Source: Clostridium sp. UBA4108 (GTDB lineage: Bacteria > Bacillota > Clostridia > Clostridiales > Clostridiaceae). Taken from it: a DNA stretch of 41,136 nucleotides. Below, piece by piece: positions 7,344 through 16,041 of this stretch (the stretch's first letter is position 1; the number at the start of each line of letters is the position of its first letter). A model generated the notes under the pieces. The model saw only the letters and a program-made list of their open reading frames with translations, was not told the DNA's origin and searched no databases. The stretch covers positions 1 to 41,136 of the forward strand of contig DFXM01000051.1 in NCBI GenBank assembly GCA_002381695.1, given 5' to 3'. A program made the translations under genes and the position numbers.

Positions 7344-8720
7344 GTGTTTAAAAAATTTACTAATGGCTGCGTAAAGTTAGTTCAGAAGTATTTACCAGAT
7401 CCATTTATTTTTGCTGCAATACTTACAATTTTAGTATTTGTATTTGGTGTCTTCTCAACAAATCAAACTCCCATGGCTATGGTAAAGCACTGGGGAAATG
7501 GATTCTGGTCATTACTTGCATTTTCTATGCAGATGGCATTAGTTCTTGTTCTAGGTCACGCATTAGCTAACGCTCCATCTTTTAATAAGATATTAAAAAA
7601 GATGGCAAGAATACCTAAGAATGCATTTCAAGCAATTATATTAGTTACAGTAATATCTATTATTGCTTGTTGGATTAACTGGGGATTTGGACTTGTTATA
7701 GGAGCAATTTTTGCAAAGGAAATTGCCAAGGTTGTTAAAAAAGTGGATTATCGTCTATTGATAGCATCTGCATATTCAGGATTTTTAGTTTGGCATTCGG
7801 GACTTTCTGGTTCTATACCATTAACGTTAGCTGGTGGTGGAGAAGCAGTAGAAAAAGCGACCCTAGGAATAATTACTAATCCTATACCGACAAGCCAAAC
7901 TATATTTAACCCAATAATGCTTGGGGTAGTAATAGTAATATTTTTAACTATGCCATTAATAAATAGGGCAATGCATCCAAGTGAAAGTGAAACTGTTACT
8001 ATAGACCCTTCATTATTAGAGGATGAAAATGCCTCTACATTAGAAACATCAAAAATAAGTTTTAAAGAATTAAGTCCAGCTGATAAAATAGAACATAGTT
8101 CAATAGTATCAATAATAATATGTCTTTTAGGTTTTGGATATATAATAATGTATTTTATAGAAAATGGATTTAGTTTAAATTTAGATATAGTTAATACTAT
8201 ATTCTTATTTGTAGGAATACTTCTTCATAAGACTCCAAGAAGATATATAGATGCTATAAATGATGCTACTAAATCTTCAGCAGGTATATTACTTCAATTC
8301 CCATTTTATGCCGGAATAATGGGTATGATGACAGGAACCAGTGCTTCAGGACTTTCTCTTGGAGGAGTGATATCACAAGGCTTTGTTTCTATATCAACTC
8401 CGCTAACATTTCCACTATTCACATTTTTAAGTGCTGGTATAGTTAACTTCTTTGTACCTTCAGGGGGTGGACAATGGGCTGTTCAAGCACCTATTATGAT
8501 ACCAGCAGGGGCAGTTTTAGGTGTTCCGCCAGCTGTAACAGCTATGGCTATAGCTTGGGGAGATGCTTGGACTAACATGATTCAACCATTCTGGGCATTG
8601 CCAGCATTAGGCATAGCAGGACTTGGAGCTAAAGATATAATGGGATATTGTATAATAGACCTATTATACTCAGGAGTTGTAATATGTGCTGGATTCTTGA
8701 TTTGGGGAATAATACTATAA
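7344..8720 (+). CDS. atoE: AtoE-family short-chain fatty acid transporter
   Basis: This 458-residue, strongly hydrophobic protein has about 11-12 membrane helices. The GTG start at 7344 follows AGGGGGGAT; an ATG two bases upstream is in another frame. The segments SGLSGSIPLTLAGGG and NFFVPSGGGQWAVQAPIMI are hallmarks of the AtoE/short-chain fatty acid permease family. Members move butyrate or acetoacetate across the cytoplasmic membrane, which fits a butyrate-metabolising anaerobe. It stands alone between a promoter and an inverted-repeat region. The substrate is inferred from the family. Confidence 0.88.
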   Translation: MFKKFTNGCVKLVQKYLPDPFIFAAILTILVFVFGVFSTNQTPMAMVKHWGNGFWSLLAFSMQMALVLVLGHALANAPSFNKILKKMARIPKNAFQAIILVTVISIIACWINWGFGLVIGAIFAKEIAKVVKKVDYRLLIASAYSGFLVWHSGLSGSIPLTLAGGGEAVEKATLGIITNPIPTSQTIFNPIMLGVVIVIFLTMPLINRAMHPSESETVTIDPSLLEDENASTLETSKISFKELSPADKIEHSSIVSIIICLLGFGYIIMYFIENGFSLNLDIVNTIFLFVGILLHKTPRRYIDAINDATKSSAGILLQFPFYAGIMGMMTGTSASGLSLGGVISQGFVSISTPLTFPLFTFLSAGIVNFFVPSGGGQWAVQAPIMIPAGAVLGVPPAVTAMAIAWGDAWTNMIQPFWALPALGIAGLGAKDIMGYCIIDLLYSGVVICAGFLIWGIIL

Positions 8721-8763
8721 TGATTTAATTAATGCAGTTATGATTTAATTATAAAGTGATATA

Positions 8764-8900
8764 AAACGTTTTAAAGCGAAGTTTTTAATAAGTGATAATC
8801 AATAAACATATTCAATAGGGTTGAGATTTCTAAGGAATTTCTTAATTAATTGGTAATTGTTATTTGATATCACATAGTTAAAAGCTTCGCTTTTTAGTGT
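8764..8900. repeat. Inverted-repeat element with AAAGCGAAG/CTTCGCTTT ends
   Basis: AAAGCGAAG (8773-8781) and CTTCGCTTT (8885-8893) are perfect inverted repeats, and their flanks also pair imperfectly. Inner arms GTGATAATCAA and TTTGATATCAC are related but not perfect. The element fills much of the 250-base gap before the germination operon. No clear terminator of atoE and no convincing sigma-G promoter for the operon are visible in the gap. Confidence 0.5.
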
Positions 8901-8970
8901 ATATAATTTTTCTCTTAGCAAAAACTAAGGTATATGAAATCTTAAACGTTGTGATAAGGGGGGAGTTTTT

Positions 8971-9171
8971 ATGATACTTACAATCATTGAGAGGTTTGAC
9001 TTGTATTTGCTTATATTAGTTTTAGTATACGGTTTTTTTGTAGCTTATTTAGATGGAAAGTATTTCAAGAGAAAAAATAAAGTTAGAGCTAGAAATCAAT
9101 GTCTATATATAGGGATTGGAATGAGTGTATTTACCCTAATTATGTATATCATAAGAATTATTGTGATCTAA
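8971..9171 (+). CDS. Small two-helix membrane protein at the head of a germinant-receptor operon
   Basis: This 66-residue protein follows a strong AAGGGGGGAG ribosome binding site. It has two hydrophobic helices (about 10-28 and 45-65) around a basic, charged loop (KYFKRKNKVRARNQ). It lies 18 bases upstream of the gerA-type gene, so it is almost certainly co-transcribed. Small proteins with two membrane segments, called D subunits, are known from some GerA-family operons of Bacillus and Clostridium, where they modulate receptor function. Size, topology and position fit that class. No sequence motif proves it. Confidence 0.72.
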   Translation: MILTIIERFDLYLLILVLVYGFFVAYLDGKYFKRKNKVRARNQCLYIGIGMSVFTLIMYIIRIIVI

Positions 9172-9189
9172 AAGAGGAGGGTTGGTTTA

Positions 9190-10653
9190 ATGAAAGAAGA
9201 TATAAGAGATCATATTTCAAGCAGCACTAAAGAGAATATGGATTATTTAAGAAAGTTATTTGAAAATAATTCAGATGTGGTTTTTAGAGAATTTAAGTGT
9301 GGAAAGTATAATACAGGAGTAGTTTATATAGATGGGATGGCAGATAAGAACTTATTGAATGATTATTTGCTAGAGCCAATGATGGACTTTAAAGGGAGTA
9401 TAGAGAAGCCAGAAGATATAAAAGAAAGAATTATTGCTATATCAGATATGAAGCAGATTTATAAGCTAAGTGATGGTATTAATGTAATACTATCTGGAGA
9501 AACCTTAGTACTCATTGATGATTTGCAAGGGGCATTAACTATTGCCAATAGAGCATGGCCCAATAGGGGAGTAGGAGAACCATCAGGGGAAACTGTAATT
9601 AGAGGACCTAGAGAAGGTTTTACTGAGACAATAAGATTCAATACAGCATTAGTTAGAAGAAGAATAAGAGATACTCGATTAAAAATTGAGGCTTCTCAAT
9701 GTGGTGTAAGATCTAAAACAGATATGGCAATTATGTATATTGAAGATATTGTAAACAATGATGTTTTAGAGGAATTAAAAAGAAGGATTGATAGAATAGA
9801 TTTAGATGCTATCCTAGATAGTGGATATATAGAGCAATATATTGAAGATAACGAAAGTACTCCATTTCCACAGGTTCAAAGTACGGAAAGACCTGACGTG
9901 GTAGCAGCAGCATTATATGAGGGAAGAGTGGCTATACTAGTTGACAATTCTCCTTTCGCATTGATTGTGCCAGCAGTATTAGCTAGCTTTCTTCAATCAC
10001 CAGACGATTATTATAATAGATGGACAAATGGAACTGTGGTTAGGATTATCAGAATTGCAGCTATAATATTGTCTTTGATATTGCCAGCTTTCTATGTAGC
10101 AGTAACTACATTCCATACGGGATTGATTCCCACTAAGCTAGCTTATACTATAGCGGCTTCAAGGGAAGGGGTTCCTTTTGCTGCATACGTAGAGGCTTTA
10201 TTAATGGAAGTTAGCTTAGCATTTCTTGTAGAAGCTATAATAAAGCTTCCTAAGCCTGTTGGTTCAACAATAGGTATTGTAGGAGGACTAATTATAGGTC
10301 AATCTGCAGTAACAGCAGGATTAATAAGTCCCATTATGGTTATTGTGTTGGGGCTAACGGCTATAACCACCTTTTTAATTCCTAATTATACTATGACCTC
10401 CGCATTTTCCTATTTTAGGATAATGTTCATTCTTTTGTCGGCGGTTTTAGGACTTTATGGAATAACTTTAGGAGTTATATTCCTTATAATACATTTAACT
10501 AGAATTAAAAGTTTTGGAATTCCTTATTTAGCGCCTGCTGTAGACTTGGTTTGGTCAGATATGAAGGATTTATATATAAGAGCTCCATTTAGGGATTTTA
10601 TAAATAGACCTAAATTTTTAAGACCAAAAGATAAAATAAGACAAAAACAATAA
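9190..10653 (+). CDS. gerA: Spore germinant receptor subunit A (GerA/GerKA family)
   Basis: This 487-residue protein is the usual length for the A subunit. It has a large hydrophilic N-terminal domain (about 1-280) with family motifs such as WPNRGVGEPSGETVIRGPREG and RPDVVAAALYEGRVAILVDNSPFAL. A membrane domain of several helices (about 285-440) follows, then a basic C-terminal tail. A subunits sit in the spore inner membrane and form the oligomeric ion-conducting part of the receptor that triggers germination. The start follows AAGAGGAGGG. Gene order is small protein-A-B-C. Forespore (sigma-G) expression is expected but no promoter could be assigned. Confidence 0.93.
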   Translation: MKEDIRDHISSSTKENMDYLRKLFENNSDVVFREFKCGKYNTGVVYIDGMADKNLLNDYLLEPMMDFKGSIEKPEDIKERIIAISDMKQIYKLSDGINVILSGETLVLIDDLQGALTIANRAWPNRGVGEPSGETVIRGPREGFTETIRFNTALVRRRIRDTRLKIEASQCGVRSKTDMAIMYIEDIVNNDVLEELKRRIDRIDLDAILDSGYIEQYIEDNESTPFPQVQSTERPDVVAAALYEGRVAILVDNSPFALIVPAVLASFLQSPDDYYNRWTNGTVVRIIRIAAIILSLILPAFYVAVTTFHTGLIPTKLAYTIAASREGVPFAAYVEALLMEVSLAFLVEAIIKLPKPVGSTIGIVGGLIIGQSAVTAGLISPIMVIVLGLTAITTFLIPNYTMTSAFSYFRIMFILLSAVLGLYGITLGVIFLIIHLTRIKSFGIPYLAPAVDLVWSDMKDLYIRAPFRDFINRPKFLRPKDKIRQKQ

Positions 10654-10673
10654 GTCCTATTGGAGGTGTTTTT

Positions 10674-11780
10674 ATGGGAGAAAAGAGTTTTATTCAAGAT
10701 TTCGCTTTTTTTGCTAGCCTAGTAGTATCTATGATAGGAATAGGGGTATTTTATGGTCCTGCTATAGTTGCTAAATATGTTGGAGCAGATACATGGGTAT
10801 CTGCACTCATTACAGGTGCATTAATATTTATTGTACTTTATTTAATATATATGCTTATAAAAGCCAATGATTTTAAAGGAATAGTGGGCATCTTAACTAA
10901 TTCCTATGGAAAAGTAATAGGGAAAATAATTTCTTTAATTTATGCCATTATGATGATATTAGCACTATCACTATCTTTAAGGATGTTTTCAGAAGTTATA
11001 TCAATGTACTTATTAGTAAATACGCCTACAGAGATTATTTTAATAACTTTTATATTTATGGGAGTATATTTAAGTCGAGGAGGACTTGCAAATGTAGTAC
11101 ATTTCAATGAAATAGCATTTTGGGTAATGTTTATACCTATAACTATAGTACTAATACTAACAATACCAATAGCAGATTTTTCTAACTTATTACCAACCTT
11201 TACTGCGGGAATTAAAAGTTACTTTATGTCTAGTTTTGAATTAGTATTTCTATTAAACGGATTTTCAATGGCTTTTATATTAATTCCCCATGTGAAGAAG
11301 AAACACAGAATAAAGCGAATGTTAGGTGGAAGTAGTCTATTTGTAGCCATTTTTTATGCCATAACTTTTATTTTAGTTACTTCAACCTTATCAGTAGGTC
11401 AAACTGTAGATAGTATATTTCCAACAATAAACATGCTTCAATCTATAACCTCGAAAAGTGGATTTTTAGAAAGATGGGATAGCTTAGTTATGTCAATGTG
11501 GGTTATATTTTATTTTACATCATTTGCAAATATTTATTATTTCGCATCTTATATATGCAAGGAAGTATTTAATGTGGAGGAGATAAGAATATCATCTATA
11601 ATTTTCATACCTTTAGTATACGTAGCAGCATTGTTTCCTGAAAGTATAATAGATGTTAGAGATTTAAAGCTTAGATGGCTTAGAATTGGTTTTATTGCTA
11701 GTATTATAGTGGTTATATTGATTACATTTATAGTAAGTTATATAAAGAGGAAGAGAGGAGGAGCCATAAGTGAAGGCTAG
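10674..11780 (+). CDS. gerB: Spore germinant receptor subunit B (amino-acid permease-like)
   Basis: This 368-residue membrane protein has about ten hydrophobic helices throughout and belongs to the spore germination permease family (APC-like fold). It begins after TTGGAGGTG. In GerA-type receptors the B subunit binds the germinant, usually an amino acid; the ligand cannot be read from sequence. Its last 11 bases overlap the start of the C-subunit gene, indicating translational coupling. It ends in a basic tail, KRKRGG. Confidence 0.92.
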   Translation: MGEKSFIQDFAFFASLVVSMIGIGVFYGPAIVAKYVGADTWVSALITGALIFIVLYLIYMLIKANDFKGIVGILTNSYGKVIGKIISLIYAIMMILALSLSLRMFSEVISMYLLVNTPTEIILITFIFMGVYLSRGGLANVVHFNEIAFWVMFIPITIVLILTIPIADFSNLLPTFTAGIKSYFMSSFELVFLLNGFSMAFILIPHVKKKHRIKRMLGGSSLFVAIFYAITFILVTSTLSVGQTVDSIFPTINMLQSITSKSGFLERWDSLVMSMWVIFYFTSFANIYYFASYICKEVFNVEEIRISSIIFIPLVYVAALFPESIIDVRDLKLRWLRIGFIASIIVVILITFIVSYIKRKRGGAISEG

Positions 11781-12945
11781 AGTTTTTAAGATAATTCCGA
11801 TTATAGTCTTATCGCTACTTCTTACTGGATGCTGGGATAATATAGAAATAGATAAAAAAGCATTTGTTTCTACAATAGCTATAGATGTAGGAAGCGATGT
11901 TCTGAAGAGAGAAGATATAAAACATATTAAGCCTAGTGAGGTTTATTATCCGGATAATTTGAATATGGTGCAGGTAACTTATGGCTTTCCAGATATAAGA
12001 ACTATGGAAAGTGGAAGAGCTACAGCCCCAGATGTAGCCATTACTGTGGATGGATATTCTATGACAGATGCCTATTCTAAGGCTATATTACAAAGTAGTA
12101 GAACCCTTCATTTTGGACATAGTAAATTACTTCTATTAAGTGATGAAATTTTTCAACATAGAGAGCTAGCGCGGGAGGTAATGGATTATATTGAAAGAGA
12201 GCCTAGCCTAAATAGAACTATTGTAGTTGCTATAGTTAATGGAAAAGCGAAGGATTATGTAAAAATGAATCCATTAATGGAAGAAAATATAGATACTTAT
12301 ATATTAGGTATAATGGGCAACAGCACAAAAAATGGATCTATTTATCCAGTAACTTTAAATTCATATATAGATACATCTAAGAGTGGTGGTATAAATATGT
12401 TACCTGTATTTTCTTTTAAAAGTGAAAATGAACTTAATCTTGAAGGTGTAGGGATTATAGAAGACAATGAAATTACCGAATATTTAAATGAGAGACAGAT
12501 TACAGACATTCAAATATTAAAAGGTGATATAGGTTCTTGTAAGAAAGTTATTTATAAAGATGGTCATCCCATTGATTATTATATAAGAGGTGTTACTAGG
12601 AAGGTAGATGTAGATTATAAAGAGGAGGCTTTGTATTTAAATTATAGGGTATCCACAGAAGGAAGTTTAAAGGGGTATTTTACTGAGGCTAATCTTTTAG
12701 ATATTGAATTGGTTCAGAGTATACAACAACATTTTGACGATACTATGGCGGCAGAGCTTTTATCAATAGCTAATATCGCTAAAAATGAGATGAATTTAGA
12801 TTTAATAGAAGCTGAGAAGCACATAAAGAAATATCACCCCAAAATTTGGAAACAGGTAAAGCATAATTGGCCACAAGCTTATTATAATGCAAATATATCT
12901 GTAAGTGTAGAAAACAATATTAGAACTGTAGGACTTACCAATTAA
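11770..12945 (+). CDS. gerC: Spore germinant receptor subunit C (Ger(x)C lipoprotein)
   Basis: This 391-residue protein uses a GTG start behind AGGAGGAG, overlapping the end of the B-subunit gene. Residues 1-21 are a lipoprotein signal with lipobox LTGC (Cys21), followed by WDNIEI, the family signature. The rest is the soluble three-domain Ger(x)C region, with family-like segments such as SSRTLHFGHSKLLLLSDE. The mature protein would be anchored to the outer face of the spore inner membrane and is needed for receptor function. It ends the operon; no clear terminator follows, only a degenerate repeat. Confidence 0.93.
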   Translation: MKARVFKIIPIIVLSLLLTGCWDNIEIDKKAFVSTIAIDVGSDVLKREDIKHIKPSEVYYPDNLNMVQVTYGFPDIRTMESGRATAPDVAITVDGYSMTDAYSKAILQSSRTLHFGHSKLLLLSDEIFQHRELAREVMDYIEREPSLNRTIVVAIVNGKAKDYVKMNPLMEENIDTYILGIMGNSTKNGSIYPVTLNSYIDTSKSGGINMLPVFSFKSENELNLEGVGIIEDNEITEYLNERQITDIQILKGDIGSCKKVIYKDGHPIDYYIRGVTRKVDVDYKEEALYLNYRVSTEGSLKGYFTEANLLDIELVQSIQQHFDDTMAAELLSIANIAKNEMNLDLIEAEKHIKKYHPKIWKQVKHNWPQAYYNANISVSVENNIRTVGLTN

Positions 12946-13064
12946 ATTTAATTTTCCTGCAAATAGTTTGAGTGTAAACTTAGTTTCATGTTATCATCGA
13001 AGTTTAGTTGAACTTACACAAAGCGTCCTTTGTGATAATATGTAATTTCAAAATTAATGATTAT
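12946..13064. repeat. Degenerate copy of the dispersed intergenic repeat
   Basis: Bases 13029-13071 match 30 of 43 positions of the 17576-17618 copy, with most differences being C/T or G/A changes. TTCCTGCA followed by AT and a TTTG near 12954 also matches the other copy (TTCCTGCAGAT near 17569). An internal imperfect stem pairs GTGTAA near 12972 with TTACAC near 13014. The element separates gerC from the spoIIR promoter. Confidence 0.5.
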
Positions 13065-13090
13065 TTAAAATAATAAATATAAACATAAAT

Positions 13091-13120
13091 GAATATAACT
13101 TGTCCATATTGGTAACAATT
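13091..13120 (+). promoter_or_regulatory. Sigma-F/sigma-G-like promoter of spoIIR
   Basis: GAATA (13091-13095), a 15-base spacer, then GGTAACAATT (13111-13120). The -10 fits the sigma-F pattern GGNNANAHTR at every position but the last. spoIIR is transcribed by sigma-F in the forespore of B. subtilis, so both placement and identity fit. Confidence 0.6.
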
Positions 13121-13154
13121 AGGATATAAACTTTTATTTTAGGGGGAAAGAGTA

Positions 13155-13835
13155 ATGAAAAAGATTATATCTATGGTTGTTACCATATTTGTTATTTTAA
13201 CATTTTTTTTAGGGATAAAGGCTGCAGTGAATGTTGGGAAGGTAAATGCTAAGGAAGCTGAGGAAGAGCAAATATCTATAGAGGAAATATCTGAAAAACT
13301 TATTAGATTTCATGTAATAGCTAATAGTGACACAAAAGAAGATCAAGCTTTAAAGTTAAAAATTAGAGATGAAGTTTTAAAGTATGTTCAGCCATTGCTA
13401 AAAAAAAGTAAGAGCATTGAAGAATCAAGAATTATATTAAATGAGGAAAATAAAAGAATATTAGATATAGCAAAGACTGTTATAGAGAAAAATGGATATG
13501 ATTATTCTGTGGAATCAACTCTTTCAAAGGAATATTTCCCAGTGAAAAGCTATGGAAACATAACTTTACCACAAGGAGAGTATGAGGCTTATAGAATTAT
13601 AGTAGGAACTGGTAAAGGACAAAATTGGTGGTGTGTTATGTTTCCACCTATATGTTTCGTAGATATAACTAAAGGTCAGGTTGCCTATGAAGAAACAGAG
13701 GAACAGATGAAAAGAGTGTTAACTAAGGAAGAATATAAAATGGTAAATGATACAAAGATGGTAGATAATACAAGGGATAATAATATTGTTGTAAAGTTTA
13801 AATTGGTTGATATGATAAAGAAACTTTGTAAATAA
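13155..13835 (+). CDS. spoIIR: Stage II sporulation protein R
   Basis: This 226-residue protein follows AGGGGGAAAG. It has an N-terminal hydrophobic signal or anchor (about 5-27) and then the SpoIIR domain with the conserved opening IRFHVIANSDTKEDQALKLKIRD and the core GQNWWCVMFPPICFVD. SpoIIR is secreted from the forespore and activates the protease SpoIIGA in the mother cell, which processes pro-sigma-E. It therefore links the two sporulation programmes. A sigma-F-like promoter lies just upstream and a hairpin follows. Confidence 0.94.
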   Translation: MKKIISMVVTIFVILTFFLGIKAAVNVGKVNAKEAEEEQISIEEISEKLIRFHVIANSDTKEDQALKLKIRDEVLKYVQPLLKKSKSIEESRIILNEENKRILDIAKTVIEKNGYDYSVESTLSKEYFPVKSYGNITLPQGEYEAYRIIVGTGKGQNWWCVMFPPICFVDITKGQVAYEETEEQMKRVLTKEEYKMVNDTKMVDNTRDNNIVVKFKLVDMIKKLCK

Positions 13836-13872
13836 AAATTATGTAATTTATTTAAAATTTGAATAAAAAGTT

Positions 13873-13918
13873 GAACATATATAAAATATATAGGTATAAT
13901 TTATATATGTTCATTTTA
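13873..13918 (+). terminator. Terminator-like hairpin after spoIIR
   Basis: GAACATATATAAA (13873-13885) pairs perfectly with TTTATATATGTTC (13900-13912), followed by ATTTTATG. The stem is A/T-rich and the T-tract is short, so termination may be partial. Confidence 0.55.
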
Positions 13919-13993
13919 TGTTTATAATAGTTTCATATATGCTAATGTATTCATAATATACAAGAGATAAAAATGTCGTTAGGAGAGATTGAT

Positions 13994-15025
13994 GTGAAAA
14001 GAAAAGTTGCAATATTATTTGGTGGACAATCAAGCGAACATGAGGTATCTAGAATTTCAGCTAATTCTGTTTTAAATCATATAGATAAAAGTAGATATGA
14101 TATTTTTCCTATAGGAATAACAAAAAACGGTCAGTGGTTTCTTTATAAAGGAGATTATGAAAATATAAAAAATGGACAGTGGGAAAAAGACAATGAAAAT
14201 AAGATTGAAAATGGATTAAATATTCTCTTAAATAAAGAAGTAGAGGTAGTTTTTCCAGTATTACATGGTATGTTTGGTGAAGATGGAACAATTCAAGGAT
14301 TGTGTAAGTTACTAGGATTAAGTTGTGTAGGTCCTTCAATAATGAGTTCAGCTGTTTGCATGGACAAAGTATACACAAAATATTTATTAGAACATGAGGG
14401 AATAAAACAAGCTCCTTATGTCGTGGTAAATTCTTTTGAGTATAAAAAGCAAGGAGAAATCTATGTTAACGCCATAGAGGAGAAGTTATCTTACCCATGT
14501 TTTGTTAAGCCTGCTAATAGCGGATCATCAGTAGGGATAAGTAAAGCTCATAATAGAGAAGAACTACTAGATGGGTTAGAGGAAGCCTTTAAACACGATA
14601 GAAAAGTGCTTGTAGAAAAAGGAATATACGCAAGAGAAATAGAAGTGGCAGTTCTTGGGAATGACGATCCTAAGGCATCTATTGCAGGAGAGATAATTCC
14701 TGCTAAAGAATTTTATGATTATGAAGCTAAGTATAACAATGCAGCTTCAAAATTATTAATACCTGCTGCACTAGATGTTGAAGAAATGAAGAATATTAGA
14801 GAGCTTTCTGTGAAAATATATAAAAAACTTGATTGTGCAGGAATGGCAAGAGTAGATTTTTTAGTTGATAAGGAGACTGGAGAGTGTTATCTTAATGAAG
14901 TAAATACAATTCCAGGATTTACTCATATAAGCATGTATCCTAAAATGTGGGAAGCCACAGGGATTAAATATAGTGAACTAATAGATAGGCTAATAGAGTT
15001 TGCTATAGAAAGAGGAAATAATTAA
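13994..15025 (+). CDS. ddl: D-alanine--D-alanine ligase
   Basis: This ATP-grasp enzyme joins two D-alanines for peptidoglycan precursors. I start it at GTG 13994 (MKRKVAILFGGQSSEHEVS, 343 residues) because AGGAG at 13981-13985 is correctly placed. An ATG at 13973 has no ribosome binding site and adds seven residues. Visible motifs are the N-terminal GGQSSEHEVS, VFPVLHGMFGEDGTIQG, the ATP-binding PCFVKPANSGSSVGISK, and the metal-binding region NEVNTIPGFT. Length and motifs are normal. It stands between spoIIR and a PP-loop enzyme with only 20 bases before the latter. Confidence 0.96.
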   Translation: MKRKVAILFGGQSSEHEVSRISANSVLNHIDKSRYDIFPIGITKNGQWFLYKGDYENIKNGQWEKDNENKIENGLNILLNKEVEVVFPVLHGMFGEDGTIQGLCKLLGLSCVGPSIMSSAVCMDKVYTKYLLEHEGIKQAPYVVVNSFEYKKQGEIYVNAIEEKLSYPCFVKPANSGSSVGISKAHNREELLDGLEEAFKHDRKVLVEKGIYAREIEVAVLGNDDPKASIAGEIIPAKEFYDYEAKYNNAASKLLIPAALDVEEMKNIRELSVKIYKKLDCAGMARVDFLVDKETGECYLNEVNTIPGFTHISMYPKMWEATGIKYSELIDRLIEFAIERGNN

Positions 15026-15045
15026 CAATACAAAGGGGAATTTTT

Positions 15046-16026
15046 ATGACAAGAGCATTAGCGATGGTTTCAGGTGGTTTAGATAGCATACTTGCTGCAA
15101 AATTGATTAAGGATCAAGGTATAGAAGTTATAGGAATATGTTTTAGATCTCACTTTTTTAATGAAGAGAATGCAAAAAAAATGGTTAAGCAAATAGATAT
15201 ACCATTAGAAGTTGTGAATTTTAGTGATGAACACTTTGAGATGGTTAAAAACCCTAAGCATGGATATGGGAAAAATATGAATCCATGTATTGATTGTCAT
15301 GCTATGATGATGAGATATTGTGGAGAACTGTTGGAAAAATTTAATGCAGATTTTATTATAACTGGAGAAGTTTTAAATCAAAGACCTATGTCTCAAAATA
15401 GAAGTGCATTAGATAAGGTTAAGAATGAAAGTGGTATAGGAAATAAAATATTAAGACCACTATGCGCAAAGAATCTCCTACCTACTGAGATGGAAGAGAA
15501 TGGATTAGTCCATAGGGAAAATCTTTTAGGGTTAAGTGGAAGAAGTAGAAAGCCACAAATGGAGCTTGCTGAAAAATGGGGTATAAAAGAGTATCCATCA
15601 CCTGCAGGTGGATGCAAGCTTACAGAGCCAAATTATTCAAGCAGATTATCAGAGTTATTAAAGAATAATAAAATTCCTGAGCAAAGAGAATTAGACTTAT
15701 TAAGAATAGGACGTCATTTTAGGATTGGAGATGTTAAGATTATTTCTACAAGAACTCAAGATGAGGGAGAGACAATTAAAAATCTGCTTAAAAAAGGGGA
15801 TACAATTTTATTTGCTAAGGAATTTACAGGTTCTATGGTTGTTATTTTGGGTGAATATACAGAAGAAGCACTTAGATTTGCAGCTAAAATTACCATAAGA
15901 TATTGCAAAGGTAAGGATGAACCTAAGGTTGAGGTGAAATATGGTGGCTTTGGGGAACCTATGAGCAATATAATAGAGGAAACTAGTGCTACAGATGAGG
16001 AAATAAATAAACATATCATCAACTAG
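15046..16026 (+). CDS. PP-loop tRNA thiouridine synthase-like protein with C-terminal NFACT-R-like domain
   Basis: This 326-residue protein follows AAAGGGGAAT. Residues 9-14 (SGGLDS) are the PP-loop that activates a nucleoside as the AMP adduct, as in ThiI and MnmA. Cys81/Cys84 (PCIDC) and Cys190 (AGGC) are placed like the catalytic cysteines of MnmA-type thiolases. The last about 110 residues (from GDVKIISTRTQDEGE) resemble the RNA-binding NFACT-R domain found attached to such PP-loop proteins in Clostridia. The reaction is probably sulfur transfer to RNA, but the target base is unknown, and it is neither canonical MnmA (no matching C-terminal domain) nor ThiI (no N-terminal THUMP). It is likely co-transcribed with ddl and the DUF1934 gene. 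Confidence 0.72.
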   Translation: MTRALAMVSGGLDSILAAKLIKDQGIEVIGICFRSHFFNEENAKKMVKQIDIPLEVVNFSDEHFEMVKNPKHGYGKNMNPCIDCHAMMMRYCGELLEKFNADFIITGEVLNQRPMSQNRSALDKVKNESGIGNKILRPLCAKNLLPTEMEENGLVHRENLLGLSGRSRKPQMELAEKWGIKEYPSPAGGCKLTEPNYSSRLSELLKNNKIPEQRELDLLRIGRHFRIGDVKIISTRTQDEGETIKNLLKKGDTILFAKEFTGSMVVILGEYTEEALRFAAKITIRYCKGKDEPKVEVKYGGFGEPMSNIIEETSATDEEINKHIIN

Positions 16027-16041
16027 TGAGGAGTGATTTAT

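Noticed and set aside
8898..8927. Sigma-G promoter for the germination operon (GTATA, then AAAACTA).
   Set aside because: The -10 lacks the CAT of the consensus and similar matches are easy to find in this A/T-rich gap.
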